Assembly: GCA_002346475.1 (NCBI GenBank)
Contig: DDZV01000015.1
Location: forward strand, 1-24,818
Source: Acidobacteria bacterium UBA2999
GTDB lineage: Bacteria; Acidobacteriota; Vicinamibacteria; Vicinamibacterales; UBA2999
Length of the DNA stretch: 24,818 nt
Direction: 5' to 3'
Part shown: positions 17,486 to 24,661 of the stretch, piece after piece
How positions within the stretch are numbered: position 1 is the first letter of the stretch
Layout of the letters: each line of letters opens with the position of its first letter
Notes under the pieces: model-generated
The model's input: only the letters and a program-made list of their open reading frames with translations
Database searches by the model: none
What the model was told of the DNA's origin: nothing
Translations under genes and position numbers: made by a program

Positions 17486-18165
17486 TCCGATTTTCTCCTA
17501 CGAACCCCAATTCTTGGGCAGTCTGGTGCAATGAGACACTCTGAGCAACGCGGACCTATAGGTCGACAAATATTTTGTCCCCATGTTACGAAGTACAGAT
17601 TAATAAACGGCCACCACTGTTGATCAATTGCCCTATACAAAGCTTCTTCCGTATCTTCAGGTTGGGCTGTGATCACCCAACCAAGGCGATTCGATATACG
17701 GTGCACGTGTGTGTCAACACAAATATTCTCACGACTCCTAAAACCTAAAATAAGAACCAGGTTAGCAGTCTTACGTCCAACTCCAGGCAATGTCGTAAGC
17801 TCTTCCATAGTTTGTGGAACTTGACTATTGAAATGACTTACAAGAAGTTGGCAACAGGCCTTTACGTGCCTGGCCTTATGGTGATAGAAACTAACGGGAT
17901 AAATCAACGATTCAATCTTTCGAGCTGTCAGTTTAGCCACAGATGCTGGAGTACGAGCAACCCTGAAAAGACGTTTAGATGCTTCCTGGGTAGTAGCATC
18001 TTTAGTTCTTGCTGAAAGTAACGTGGCAATAAGAATTTGAAATGGATCCTCAGACTGCTTTTCAGCAATCTTCTCAACTACAGGAAGCTCAAAACTAGCA
18101 ATGGCACGTTTTAAAGAACGCATTACCCGTCGGACAACAGCTCGTGATGGATTGCGTTGTTGCAT
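17482..18165 (-). CDS. nth: Endonuclease III, DNA glycosylase/AP lyase
   Basis: A base-excision repair enzyme for oxidised pyrimidines. The helix-hairpin-helix motif LPGVGRKTAN contains the catalytic Lys132, the catalytic Asp151 lies in VDTHVHR, and the [4Fe-4S] cysteines C200, C207, C210 and C216 have the C-x6-C-x2-C-x5-C spacing. The 227-residue length is normal. It is separated from the dehydrogenase gene by 58 bases in which nothing is recognised. Confidence 0.94.
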   Translation of the reverse strand: MQQRNPSRAVVRRVMRSLKRAIASFELPVVEKIAEKQSEDPFQILIATLLSARTKDATTQEASKRLFRVARTPASVAKLTARKIESLIYPVSFYHHKARHVKACCQLLVSHFNSQVPQTMEELTTLPGVGRKTANLVLILGFRSRENICVDTHVHRISNRLGWVITAQPEDTEEALYRAIDQQWWPFINLYFVTWGQNICRPIGPRCSECLIAPDCPRIGVRRRKSE

Positions 18166-18223
18166 TGACTTTAGGAACCTGAACCTGCTGAATATAAAAA
18201 TCTAAATAGCTAACCGTTACGAC

Positions 18224-19168
18224 TTACAGCACTGGAGTCAATGGCGAATTTCCAGAGAGCACCTCAATAACATTTAACGCTGCTAGATCTGCCATCGCTG
18301 TCCTTGTTTCAACCGTTCCACTACCAATATGTGGTGTCAGTAGTACATTATCAAGTGATAACAAAGGTTTGTGAACATTTGGCTCATGCTCAAAAACATC
18401 TAAGGCCGCACCAGCAATAAGATGCTCCTCCAGTGCCCACGTAAGTGCAACTTCGTCAACAATGGGACCACGAGAAGTGTTAATAAGGTACGCAGTCTTC
18501 TTCATATGTGCTATCGCCTTTTTATCGATGAGGTGACGTGTCTCTGCAGTTAAAGGCACATGAAGTGATATAACGTCAGAAGTAGACAACAACTGTTCCA
18601 AGGGCATGGGTTTAGCATTAACTACTGGTTTAACTGAACGGGAAGTATAGGTAGCATACATCCCAAAGGGCTTTGCCCTTGCGGCAACAGCCTGGCCAAT
18701 ACGTCCAAACCCGACTATGCCGAGCTGCTTGCCATGGAGTTGCATGCCAAGCATAAGATCGAATTTCCAATCCTTCCAATTGCCATGTCGAAGGAATCGT
18801 TCAGACTCACCAATCCTGCGCGTAATACCAAGAATTAACGCCCATGTAAGGTCAGCGGTTGCTTCAGTTAAAACGTTCGGAGTATTTGTTACTACTATGC
18901 CCTTGTCATGGGCAGCTGAAACATCAATGTTGTTATATCCAACACCTACGTTGGCAATAACACGAAGTGCTTGGCCAGCGTTAATCACAGAAGAATCAAT
19001 ATTTTCTGTAATCAAACATACTACTGCCTGCTTCCCACAAATTCGCTGTTTTAGCTCTTCCGGTTTTATTGGTGAATCGCCTATATAAACATCAACTTGA
19101 AATTTCTCCTCAAGGCGACCTATGACTGCAGAGGGAATTCGACCAGTAACAAGAACAGAAGGTTTCAA
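18224..19168 (-). CDS. D-2-hydroxyacid dehydrogenase (glyoxylate/hydroxypyruvate reductase-like)
   Basis: An NAD(P)-dependent oxidoreductase of 314 residues. The Rossmann GFGRIG is at 153-158, and the catalytic Arg233 (NTSRG), Glu262 (DVFEHEP) and His280 (TPHIGS) are all present. Sequence style is that of GyaR/GhrB-type glyoxylate or hydroxypyruvate reductases; the exact substrate cannot be read from the sequence. The start is a TTG overlapping the stop of the Cys-rich microcompartment gene (TTGA), with no Shine-Dalgarno, so it is probably translated by coupling. No targeting peptide is seen at either end, so it may work outside the shell. Confidence 0.88.
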   Translation of the reverse strand: MKPSVLVTGRIPSAVIGRLEEKFQVDVYIGDSPIKPEELKQRICGKQAVVCLITENIDSSVINAGQALRVIANVGVGYNNIDVSAAHDKGIVVTNTPNVLTEATADLTWALILGITRRIGESERFLRHGNWKDWKFDLMLGMQLHGKQLGIVGFGRIGQAVAARAKPFGMYATYTSRSVKPVVNAKPMPLEQLLSTSDVISLHVPLTAETRHLIDKKAIAHMKKTAYLINTSRGPIVDEVALTWALEEHLIAGAALDVFEHEPNVHKPLLSLDNVLLTPHIGSGTVETRTAMADLAALNVIEVLSGNSPLTPVL

Positions 19169-19380
19169 TGACCGTAGGACTTACAATACCCACAGTGATT
19201 GCAAAACACTGCTGGCTCAATAATGCAACTACCGCCAACATCCGTCCCGTTTGGTAGTGCAAAGAGAACATGACTGGCATCTGTATCGCCAGATGATGAC
19301 AAAGCTGAAACATCTCCAGAAGAACTAAAATCCCGGTCGATGGTCTCGTGCACAAGAACACGAATTTCTTGCTGGTTCAC
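19165..19380 (-). CDS. 71-residue Cys-rich protein with microcompartment-targeting-like N-terminus
   Basis: Not recognised as a named family. The first 18 residues (MNQQEIRVLVHETIDRDF) form an amphipathic helix resembling, from memory, the PduP encapsulation peptide MNTSELETLIRTILSEQL. A Ser/Gly/Asp-rich linker follows (19-36), then a short region with C52 and a terminal cluster CNHCGYC (C60, C63, C66) ending in SYGH. The C-x2-C-x2-C plus His suggests a metal or Fe-S site. It starts at a GTG overlapping the last BMC-P stop (GTGA) and overlaps the dehydrogenase start, so it is firmly inside the operon. It is probably a lumen protein or redox partner. Confidence 0.75.
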   Translation of the reverse strand: MNQQEIRVLVHETIDRDFSSSGDVSALSSSGDTDASHVLFALPNGTDVGGSCIIEPAVFCNHCGYCKSYGH

Positions 19381-19649
19381 GGTTGCACGTCAATAGTGTC
19401 AACGATGCCAACAATAGCGGCATCAACGGGGGTAGCCTTACGCTTAAGCGCCTCACCAGCAGCACGACCCTCGAGAACAATAAGAACTCTCTCTAAAACG
19501 CCAGCTCCAACAGTATCAACAGTAAGTAAGACTGGACCAATAGGCCGATCGTCAAGCGTCAGAGGCTGCACAAGGAGTAGTTTAGATCCCTCAAATTTTT
19601 TGTGTTTCTGGGTAGACACAACAGTGCCCACAACACGACCAATTTTCAT
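19377..19649 (-). CDS. BMC-P pentameric shell vertex protein, copy C
   Basis: An EutN/CcmL-family pentamer of 90 residues, capping vertices of the microcompartment. It has the family opening GRVVGTVVSTQKH, the LLLVQPL strand, DTVGAGVLERVLIV and the closing AAIVGIVDTID. It is the third of three tandem BMC-P genes. An AGAG stretch precedes the ATG. The sequence is clearly different from its two neighbours, so it is not a recent duplicate. Confidence 0.92.
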   Translation of the reverse strand: MKIGRVVGTVVSTQKHKKFEGSKLLLVQPLTLDDRPIGPVLLTVDTVGAGVLERVLIVLEGRAAGEALKRKATPVDAAIVGIVDTIDVQP

Positions 19650-19661
19650 TAGCTCTAATAG

Positions 19662-19928
19662 TTACTCAATGGAACAGTGATCAACAATGCCGACAATGCC
19701 AGCGTCTGCTGGCACCACTGTTGGATAGAACGGAAAACTAGCTTCTTTTCCACGAACGAAAAAAACTTTTTCCCCGACACCAGCTCCAACAGCATCTACT
19801 GCCACTAAAGTCTTTCCAGTGTCATGACCATCTGGGCTAAGTGGTTGTAGGACAAGAAGCTTTAGGCTCTGCAACCCGTCATCTTTTCGGGTGCTGACAA
19901 CATCGCCAATGACTCGTGCCAGCTGCAT
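19662..19928 (-). CDS. BMC-P pentameric shell vertex protein, copy B
   Basis: An EutN/CcmL-family pentamer of 88 residues with the same plan (RVIGDVVSTRK, LKLLVLQPL, DAVGAGVGEKVFFV, AGIVGIVD). The segment that usually reads GSSAR after the fifth strand is replaced by a Phe/Pro-rich stretch (EASFPFYPTV), so this copy probably has a different interface or partner. It lies 12 bases before copy C. Confidence 0.92.
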   Translation of the reverse strand: MQLARVIGDVVSTRKDDGLQSLKLLVLQPLSPDGHDTGKTLVAVDAVGAGVGEKVFFVRGKEASFPFYPTVVPADAGIVGIVDHCSIE

Positions 19929-19943
19929 CAGTGATACTCAGAA

Positions 19944-20216
19944 TTAATCAGCGAGTTCAACAGCATCAACAATGCCAACAATCGCAGTGTCGATTGGACG
20001 ATCTTTGAGACCTGTAGCCATTCTGGCCGAACTACCAGAAACAATAAGTACGGTCTCACCAACGCCAGCATCAACAGTATCAACAGCAACCAGATAGTTG
20101 CTCGCTCCAGTCTTGCTACGTGGATCTATTGGCTGTACAACAAGCAACTTAGAACTGACGAGACGGCTGTCTTTTCTAGTTGCAACTACCGTCCCGACAA
20201 CACGGGCTAGGATCAT
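19944..20216 (-). CDS. BMC-P pentameric shell vertex protein, copy A
   Basis: An EutN/CcmL-family pentamer of 90 residues and the most canonical of the three: RVVGTVVATRKD, KLLVVQPID, DTVDAGVGETVLIVSGSSAR and AIVGIVDAVEL. It is located 13 bases after the BMC-H stop and 15 bases before copy B. Confidence 0.94.
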   Translation of the reverse strand: MILARVVGTVVATRKDSRLVSSKLLVVQPIDPRSKTGASNYLVAVDTVDAGVGETVLIVSGSSARMATGLKDRPIDTAIVGIVDAVELAD

Positions 20217-20229
20217 TTATTACCCGAGA

Positions 20230-20526
20230 TCAGTTCTTACCACCAGCACCAGTTTTACCAATTGGCAATGAATCCTCAAGATTAGAGTGCGGTCGAGGAA
20301 TCACATGCACTGACACTAGTTCACCTACGCGCCTTGCTGCTGCAGCTCCTGCATCTGTCGCTGCCTTTACAGCTGCTACATCACCGCGAACGATTGCAGT
20401 TACGTAACCAGCGCCAATTTTTTCCCACCCTACTAAAGTAACTTTTGCTGCTTTTACCATGGCATCAGCAGCCTCTATCATGGCTACTAATCCCTTGGTT
20501 TCAACCATCCCCAGCGCCTCACCCAT
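20230..20526 (-). CDS. BMC-H hexameric shell protein
   Basis: A single-domain facet protein of 98 residues. GMVETKGLVAMIEAADAMVKAA is the standard BMC opening, and the pore loop reads KIGAG (36-40). The RGDVAAVKAATDAGAAAA and HVIPRPH segments follow, with a Gly/Lys-rich tail. The start is the ATG at 20526 with GAGGG seven bases ahead; a TTG two codons earlier is not supported. It is the only hexamer gene in the window. A promoter-like pair lies in the 111-base gap upstream. Confidence 0.96.
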   Translation of the reverse strand: MGEALGMVETKGLVAMIEAADAMVKAAKVTLVGWEKIGAGYVTAIVRGDVAAVKAATDAGAAAARRVGELVSVHVIPRPHSNLEDSLPIGKTGAGGKN

Positions 20527-20582
20527 AAACAACCCTCACAACATTTACAAACTAATGCTTTAGCACCCAGTAGAAAACAGAC

Positions 20583-20610
20583 ATTATCAAATCGGTTGCG
20601 TATACATCAA
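20583..20610 (-). promoter_or_regulatory. Possible internal promoter for the shell genes
   Basis: On the minus strand TTGATG (20610-20605), a 16-base spacer and GATAAT (20588-20583) lie in the gap between the aldolase and BMC-H, the widest gap inside the microcompartment block. It would raise shell expression over enzyme expression. Confidence 0.4.
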
Positions 20611-20637
20611 TTTGCATATTTACAATGTGCAGATGCG

Positions 20638-21507
20638 TTACTCTCGGAGATGCTTAACCGCGTCCGCAATTAGCTCTGTTAGCTGCCGGTATGTTAGCCG
20701 AATTTCACCGTCCTTGCTTGCCTGCTCTACAACTGACGACATATTTGGAATATTTGGGACCAAACGATTTTCTGAGGATTCCGGGGCTTCCAATATTTGA
20801 CAGAGCGCCTGGTCGGCCTGGATAGCCTCCTCAGGGTCCGTACAAACGGGTGCAGGTGCTGCAATACCGTACATTCCGCGCAAGCCCTGAAGCCGAGATA
20901 CTTCCTCTCGGGACAGTAAGTGCTCTTGGCCAAGAACCCTAGCAACAAGGCTGATCTTGGCAAAGTGCTCAATTGTTTCCATCTTATAGTAAGCAGTCAT
21001 GACGGTTTTACAACAGGTTACCGCTCCATGATTCGCTAATAAAAGCCCGTCGTGGGCTTTGATGTATTTTCGCACTGCATCAGGCAACTCTTGTGTTGAC
21101 GGCGTACCATACTCGGCTATTGGGATACTCCCAAGAGTCGTCACTACCTCTGCTAATACCGCACGGGTCAGTGGAATCCCTGCAACAGCGAATCCTGTAG
21201 CAAGTGGAGGATGTGCATGCACAACTGCTTTGACATCTGCTCGGTTCTTATAGATTTCAAGGTGCATCGGTAATTCAGAAGATGGTTCTCGCTCACCAGC
21301 AAGTTTGCGCCCATCAAAATCAGTGATCACCATTATGTCTGGCGTCATGAACCCTTTAGAAACACCTTTAGGCGTTGTAATTAATCTCTGATCATCAAGC
21401 CGAGCACTGATATTGCCGTCGTTTGATGCAATAAAACCTCGTGCGTACAAACGCCGACCAGCCTCAACTATCTCTTCACGAATTTGTTCTTCGTCGAAAG
21501 TAATCAT
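20638..21507 (-). CDS. Class II aldolase with C-terminal encapsulation-like tail
   Basis: A zinc aldolase of the fuculose-1-phosphate / ribulose-5-phosphate-epimerase-like family. The catalytic domain (about 1-215) has SNDGNIS, Glu78, and the zinc ligands His97, His99 and His160. Relatives cleave sugar-1-phosphates to dihydroxyacetone phosphate and a short aldehyde. At 289 residues it is about 70 longer than simple members: after a Pro/Ser-rich linker it ends in an amphipathic helix (LTYRQLTELIADAVKHLR, 271-288) typical of a microcompartment encapsulation peptide. The ATG overlaps the YHS gene stop (ATGA). It is the likely signature enzyme of the compartment; the exact sugar phosphate is unknown. 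Confidence 0.9.
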   Translation of the reverse strand: MITFDEEQIREEIVEAGRRLYARGFIASNDGNISARLDDQRLITTPKGVSKGFMTPDIMVITDFDGRKLAGEREPSSELPMHLEIYKNRADVKAVVHAHPPLATGFAVAGIPLTRAVLAEVVTTLGSIPIAEYGTPSTQELPDAVRKYIKAHDGLLLANHGAVTCCKTVMTAYYKMETIEHFAKISLVARVLGQEHLLSREEVSRLQGLRGMYGIAAPAPVCTDPEEAIQADQALCQILEAPESSENRLVPNIPNMSSVVEQASKDGEIRLTYRQLTELIADAVKHLRE

Positions 21508-21764
21508 TTTTGTCCAAACCCGTTTTGGTACTCATTACGACACTTCTCTGAACAGAAATAATAAGTGTTTCTACTGGTTGTAAAAGAAAGCGAGGTCCCT
21601 GCAACCACATGTGTTCCACAAATAGGATCCCGCATAAGTTTCATTCCAGACTTTATCTCACGTTTCCGCTTACCAGTTGTTCCCTCAATAATACTGTCAA
21701 CTACACGCCAAAATACCCGTGCAATAAATATCAAAAGCAACCCAATCAGTACGATACGTAGCAC
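21504..21764 (-). CDS. Membrane-anchored YHS-domain protein
   Basis: A protein of 86 residues with one N-terminal membrane helix (about 2-20), a basic stretch, then a YHS-type metal-binding domain: DPICGT (C49) and YFCSEKC (C71, C75). YHS domains bind soft metals in metal-handling proteins. The GTG start at 21764 is preceded by AGGG. It overlaps the aldolase start, so it is co-transcribed with the microcompartment genes, but a link in function is not shown. Confidence 0.82.
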   Translation of the reverse strand: MLRIVLIGLLLIFIARVFWRVVDSIIEGTTGKRKREIKSGMKLMRDPICGTHVVAGTSLSFTTSRNTYYFCSEKCRNEYQNGFGQK

Positions 21765-21781
21765 AGTAATATCCCTAGTGA

Positions 21782-22387
21782 TTAGTTAACATCAGCATCA
21801 CTAGGATGCACCGCTTCCAAACTCTGAATAGCCTGGCGAGCAACTTGGGCCTCCTGACTCGCAGGCGCAACTTCCACAATTCGTTCTAATGAAAGAATTG
21901 CTCCACTAAGGTCTCGCTTACCAGCAGCACGAACAATGCCTTGATTTAAAAGTGTTGCAACGTGGTCCGGATCAATGCTCAGCGAGTAATCAAACTGTTT
22001 AAGAGCTCGATCAGTCTGATTCGTGTAGTAGTAACTTACGCCAAGATCGGTACTAGCATCTACGTTGCTCTCATCAATTGCAAGAGCCGCTTCATACCAA
22101 CTTATCGCATCCTCAAACTGTTCGGCGTCATAGTACAAATTTGCAAGCTGCACTTTCGCATCTGCCTGCTCAGGATCATTTTCGATAATCGTAGTAAGAA
22201 CTTTTACACGATCTTCATCAAGCACAGGTGGCTGACGTGTTTGGTTTGTTGCTCCCGATGTTAGTGTCTGTGATGCAACAGGGGCAGCTGAGCTAGATTG
22301 ACTCGCCTGTTGAGCACCAATGATCCAACCGACAATAAAACCGAAAACTATGCCAGCAATTGTAAAAACAATAGATTCAGCTTTCAT
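21782..22387 (-). CDS. Membrane-anchored TPR protein
   Basis: A protein of 201 residues with a Gly-rich membrane helix (about 6-25), a Ser/Gln/Thr-rich linker to about 58, and three to four tetratricopeptide repeats (for example AKVQLANLYYDAEQFEDAIS and the DASTDLGVSYYYTNQTDRAL block). It is a scaffold of unknown partner, possibly a cytochrome-biogenesis or general TPR lipoprotein-like factor. It lies 17 bases before the YHS gene. Confidence 0.83.
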   Translation of the reverse strand: MKAESIVFTIAGIVFGFIVGWIIGAQQASQSSSAAPVASQTLTSGATNQTRQPPVLDEDRVKVLTTIIENDPEQADAKVQLANLYYDAEQFEDAISWYEAALAIDESNVDASTDLGVSYYYTNQTDRALKQFDYSLSIDPDHVATLLNQGIVRAAGKRDLSGAILSLERIVEVAPASQEAQVARQAIQSLEAVHPSDADVN

Positions 22388-22456
22388 ACTCTATCCACAA
22401 TCTTAGTTCACTGCAGGGTCTAGCGGAAAAAATCCACAAGACAACAGTTGTAGAAA

Positions 22457-23215
22457 TTACCTATTAGCCAGGACTTTATTATTTATGACCTCTAAATACT
22501 CCCTCACCGCCTGCTGAAGGCCGACAAAAATGGCACGGCTAATAAGTGCATGGCCAATAGATACCTCCTTAAGATGAGGCAACTGCCTAAACAAAGTGAG
22601 GTTTTCTAAATTAAGATCGTGACCTGCATTAATACCAAGACCAACTGTGTTAGCAGAGATAGCTGCACGTGCATATTGGTTAAACGAAGCCAGCCCGGCT
22701 TCTGTCGAAGCCTTGTAAGCACGAGCATAAGGTTCTGTATACAACTCAACTCGATCAGCACCTATGTCAGCTGCCCATTTGATAGGCTCCTCGTCTGGAT
22801 CGACAAACAAGCTGACACGAATACCTGCTGCCTTAAGCCTCGTAATAGCACGAGTAACTGTCGCACGTGAAGCAGGCGTAGGTAGCCAACCTGCCTGACT
22901 TGTGATCTCTCCTGGCCGAACAGGCACCAACGTGCACTGATCTGGGAGAACTTCAAGCACAAGCTCTAAAAGATCAGGACGAGGATCCCCCTCAATATTG
23001 AAATCAATACGAGATTTGTACTTCAAAATTATCGTAGCTATCTCTCTGACATCCGCTGGGACAATGTGTCTTGAGTCAGCACGTGGATGCACCGTAATAC
23101 CAGGTGCACCAGCAGAAAGACATGCCTCAACGGCCTCGATTACTGATGGCGCATCTTCGCCTCTCGAGTTCCGTACAGTTGCAACTTTATTAACGTTCAC
23201 AGATAGCTTGATCAC
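22457..23215 (-). CDS. pdxJ: Pyridoxine 5'-phosphate synthase
   Basis: Joins 1-deoxyxylulose-5-phosphate and aminoacetone phosphate to form pyridoxine phosphate. LSVNVNKVATVRNSRG at the start, GITVHPRADSRHI, FNIEGDP, the VPVRPGEITSQAGW segment, GLGINAGHDLN and EVSIGHALI are PdxJ hallmarks. The 252-residue length is normal. The GTG start overlaps the glmM stop (GTGA), so the two are coupled. Confidence 0.96.
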   Translation of the reverse strand: MIKLSVNVNKVATVRNSRGEDAPSVIEAVEACLSAGAPGITVHPRADSRHIVPADVREIATIILKYKSRIDFNIEGDPRPDLLELVLEVLPDQCTLVPVRPGEITSQAGWLPTPASRATVTRAITRLKAAGIRVSLFVDPDEEPIKWAADIGADRVELYTEPYARAYKASTEAGLASFNQYARAAISANTVGLGINAGHDLNLENLTLFRQLPHLKEVSIGHALISRAIFVGLQQAVREYLEVINNKVLANR

Positions 23216-24543
23216 AAATAGCGCTGCGCGACTGCAGCAATTTCCTCACCCCATCTCTGGATTTCTTGTTGATCGCTACCCTCGAGCATAATCCGAAGCA
23301 ATGGTTCAGTTCCGGAATAACGAATTAGCAATCTTCCGTTTCTGCCTAATTTACTTTCAACATCCTTGATAACAGCAGAAACCTCAGAAATTTCATGGAG
23401 TTGAACCTTACGCTCAACAGGAATATTTAAAAGAACTTGAGGACGCAGATTTAGTTCTGAAGCAAGATCAACAAGTTCTCGTCCTGTCGTAACAATTGCT
23501 CGAAGGATATTTAGAGAAGTCGCAAGGCCATCTCCTGTGAATAAATAATCAGAAAAGATGACATGGCCTGATTGTTCACCGCCAAGTGACAAATTACGAC
23601 GCATCATTTCTTCCATAACGTGCTTGTCACCAACAGGACAACGAATCAGCTCAATACCCTCTTCGTTGAGTGCCAGTTCTAGCCCAACATTGCTCATAAC
23701 CGTAGCAACTACCATGTTGTCTTTGAGGCGCCCTTCTTTTTTCATCAATTTGGCACAAATAAGCATTACAGCATCACCGTTAACTACGTGACCTTGGCTA
23801 TCGACAAAAATAGCGCGATCACCATCGCCATCATATGCAATACCGAGTTGGTAATGTCCTTCAACAACGGTGTGTGCCAGAAGTTCAGTTGCTGTCGAAC
23901 CACAACGCAGGTTAATGTTGGAACCATCCGGCTGACAACCAATATATGTAGCATCGAGACCAAGTTTCTTGAATACTTCTGGGGCTATGGTCGTGGTTGC
24001 CCCATTCGCACAATCAATCACCACGCGCATGCCATCCATGTGAATATCTTTCTCAAGAAGACCGTACAGGTGCTCCAAATATTTTGAACGGACCTCGATC
24101 GCTTCAACGGAGGTTGATTCACCAACAAGAACATTTAAATTATTTTTTTCGACAATATCTGCAACACGTTGCTCAAGAACCTTTGTAAATTTTTCTCCTT
24201 CGCCAGAAAAAACTTTAATCCCGTTATCCTCGAACGAGTTATGTGAAGCAGAGATCACAATACCTGCTGTATAACTCATTTGGGGAGTAAGGTAGGCTAT
24301 GGCTGGGGTCGGAATAATTCCTGCGCTAGCAACTTTTGCACCTTGGCTTCGTGCACCGTATGCTAGTTCTCGTTCGATCCAAACACCAGATTTTCGCGTA
24401 TCCCGACCAACTAGAAAGCATGGTGGTTCGTTCTTTAAACCTAACACTTGAACAAGTGCAGCACCAATGCGCCGAATTGTCTCGGAATCAAGAGGAGGCT
24501 TTCCGGCAACTCCTCGTATACCATCAGTACCAAATAGTGACAC
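23212..24543 (-). CDS. glmM: Phosphoglucosamine mutase
   Basis: Interconverts glucosamine-6- and -1-phosphate for peptidoglycan and LPS precursors. The phosphoserine motif ISASHN has its Ser at about 100, metal-binding DGDGDR lies near 240, and the sugar-binding GGEQSGH and phosphate-binding RYSGTEPLLR are present. It has 443 residues and a GTG start at 24543. It follows the diadenylate cyclase gene, the usual neighbourhood. Confidence 0.96.
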   Translation of the reverse strand: MSLFGTDGIRGVAGKPPLDSETIRRIGAALVQVLGLKNEPPCFLVGRDTRKSGVWIERELAYGARSQGAKVASAGIIPTPAIAYLTPQMSYTAGIVISASHNSFEDNGIKVFSGEGEKFTKVLEQRVADIVEKNNLNVLVGESTSVEAIEVRSKYLEHLYGLLEKDIHMDGMRVVIDCANGATTTIAPEVFKKLGLDATYIGCQPDGSNINLRCGSTATELLAHTVVEGHYQLGIAYDGDGDRAIFVDSQGHVVNGDAVMLICAKLMKKEGRLKDNMVVATVMSNVGLELALNEEGIELIRCPVGDKHVMEEMMRRNLSLGGEQSGHVIFSDYLFTGDGLATSLNILRAIVTTGRELVDLASELNLRPQVLLNIPVERKVQLHEISEVSAVIKDVESKLGRNGRLLIRYSGTEPLLRIMLEGSDQQEIQRWGEEIAAVAQRYL

Positions 24544-24661
24544 TTAGCCGCCTGTTATTTCACACAAGTAGGAATTGCTAATACTGTATAAACAGAACAA
24601 AAAACTAAGATAAAAGCAATTAATAAAACTTCCATGCATTTTGATTCTAAGCTTGTCACTG

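Noticed and set aside
19110..19361. Alternative frame overlapping the Cys-rich BMC gene
   Set aside because: It would break the overlap chain of the operon and shows no recognisable motif; the GTG frame at 19380 fits better.
24544..24639. 31-codon frame ending exactly at the glmM start (TAA then GTG)
   Set aside because: No Shine-Dalgarno, no similarity recognised, A+T-rich hydrophobic content; likely chance in the leader.
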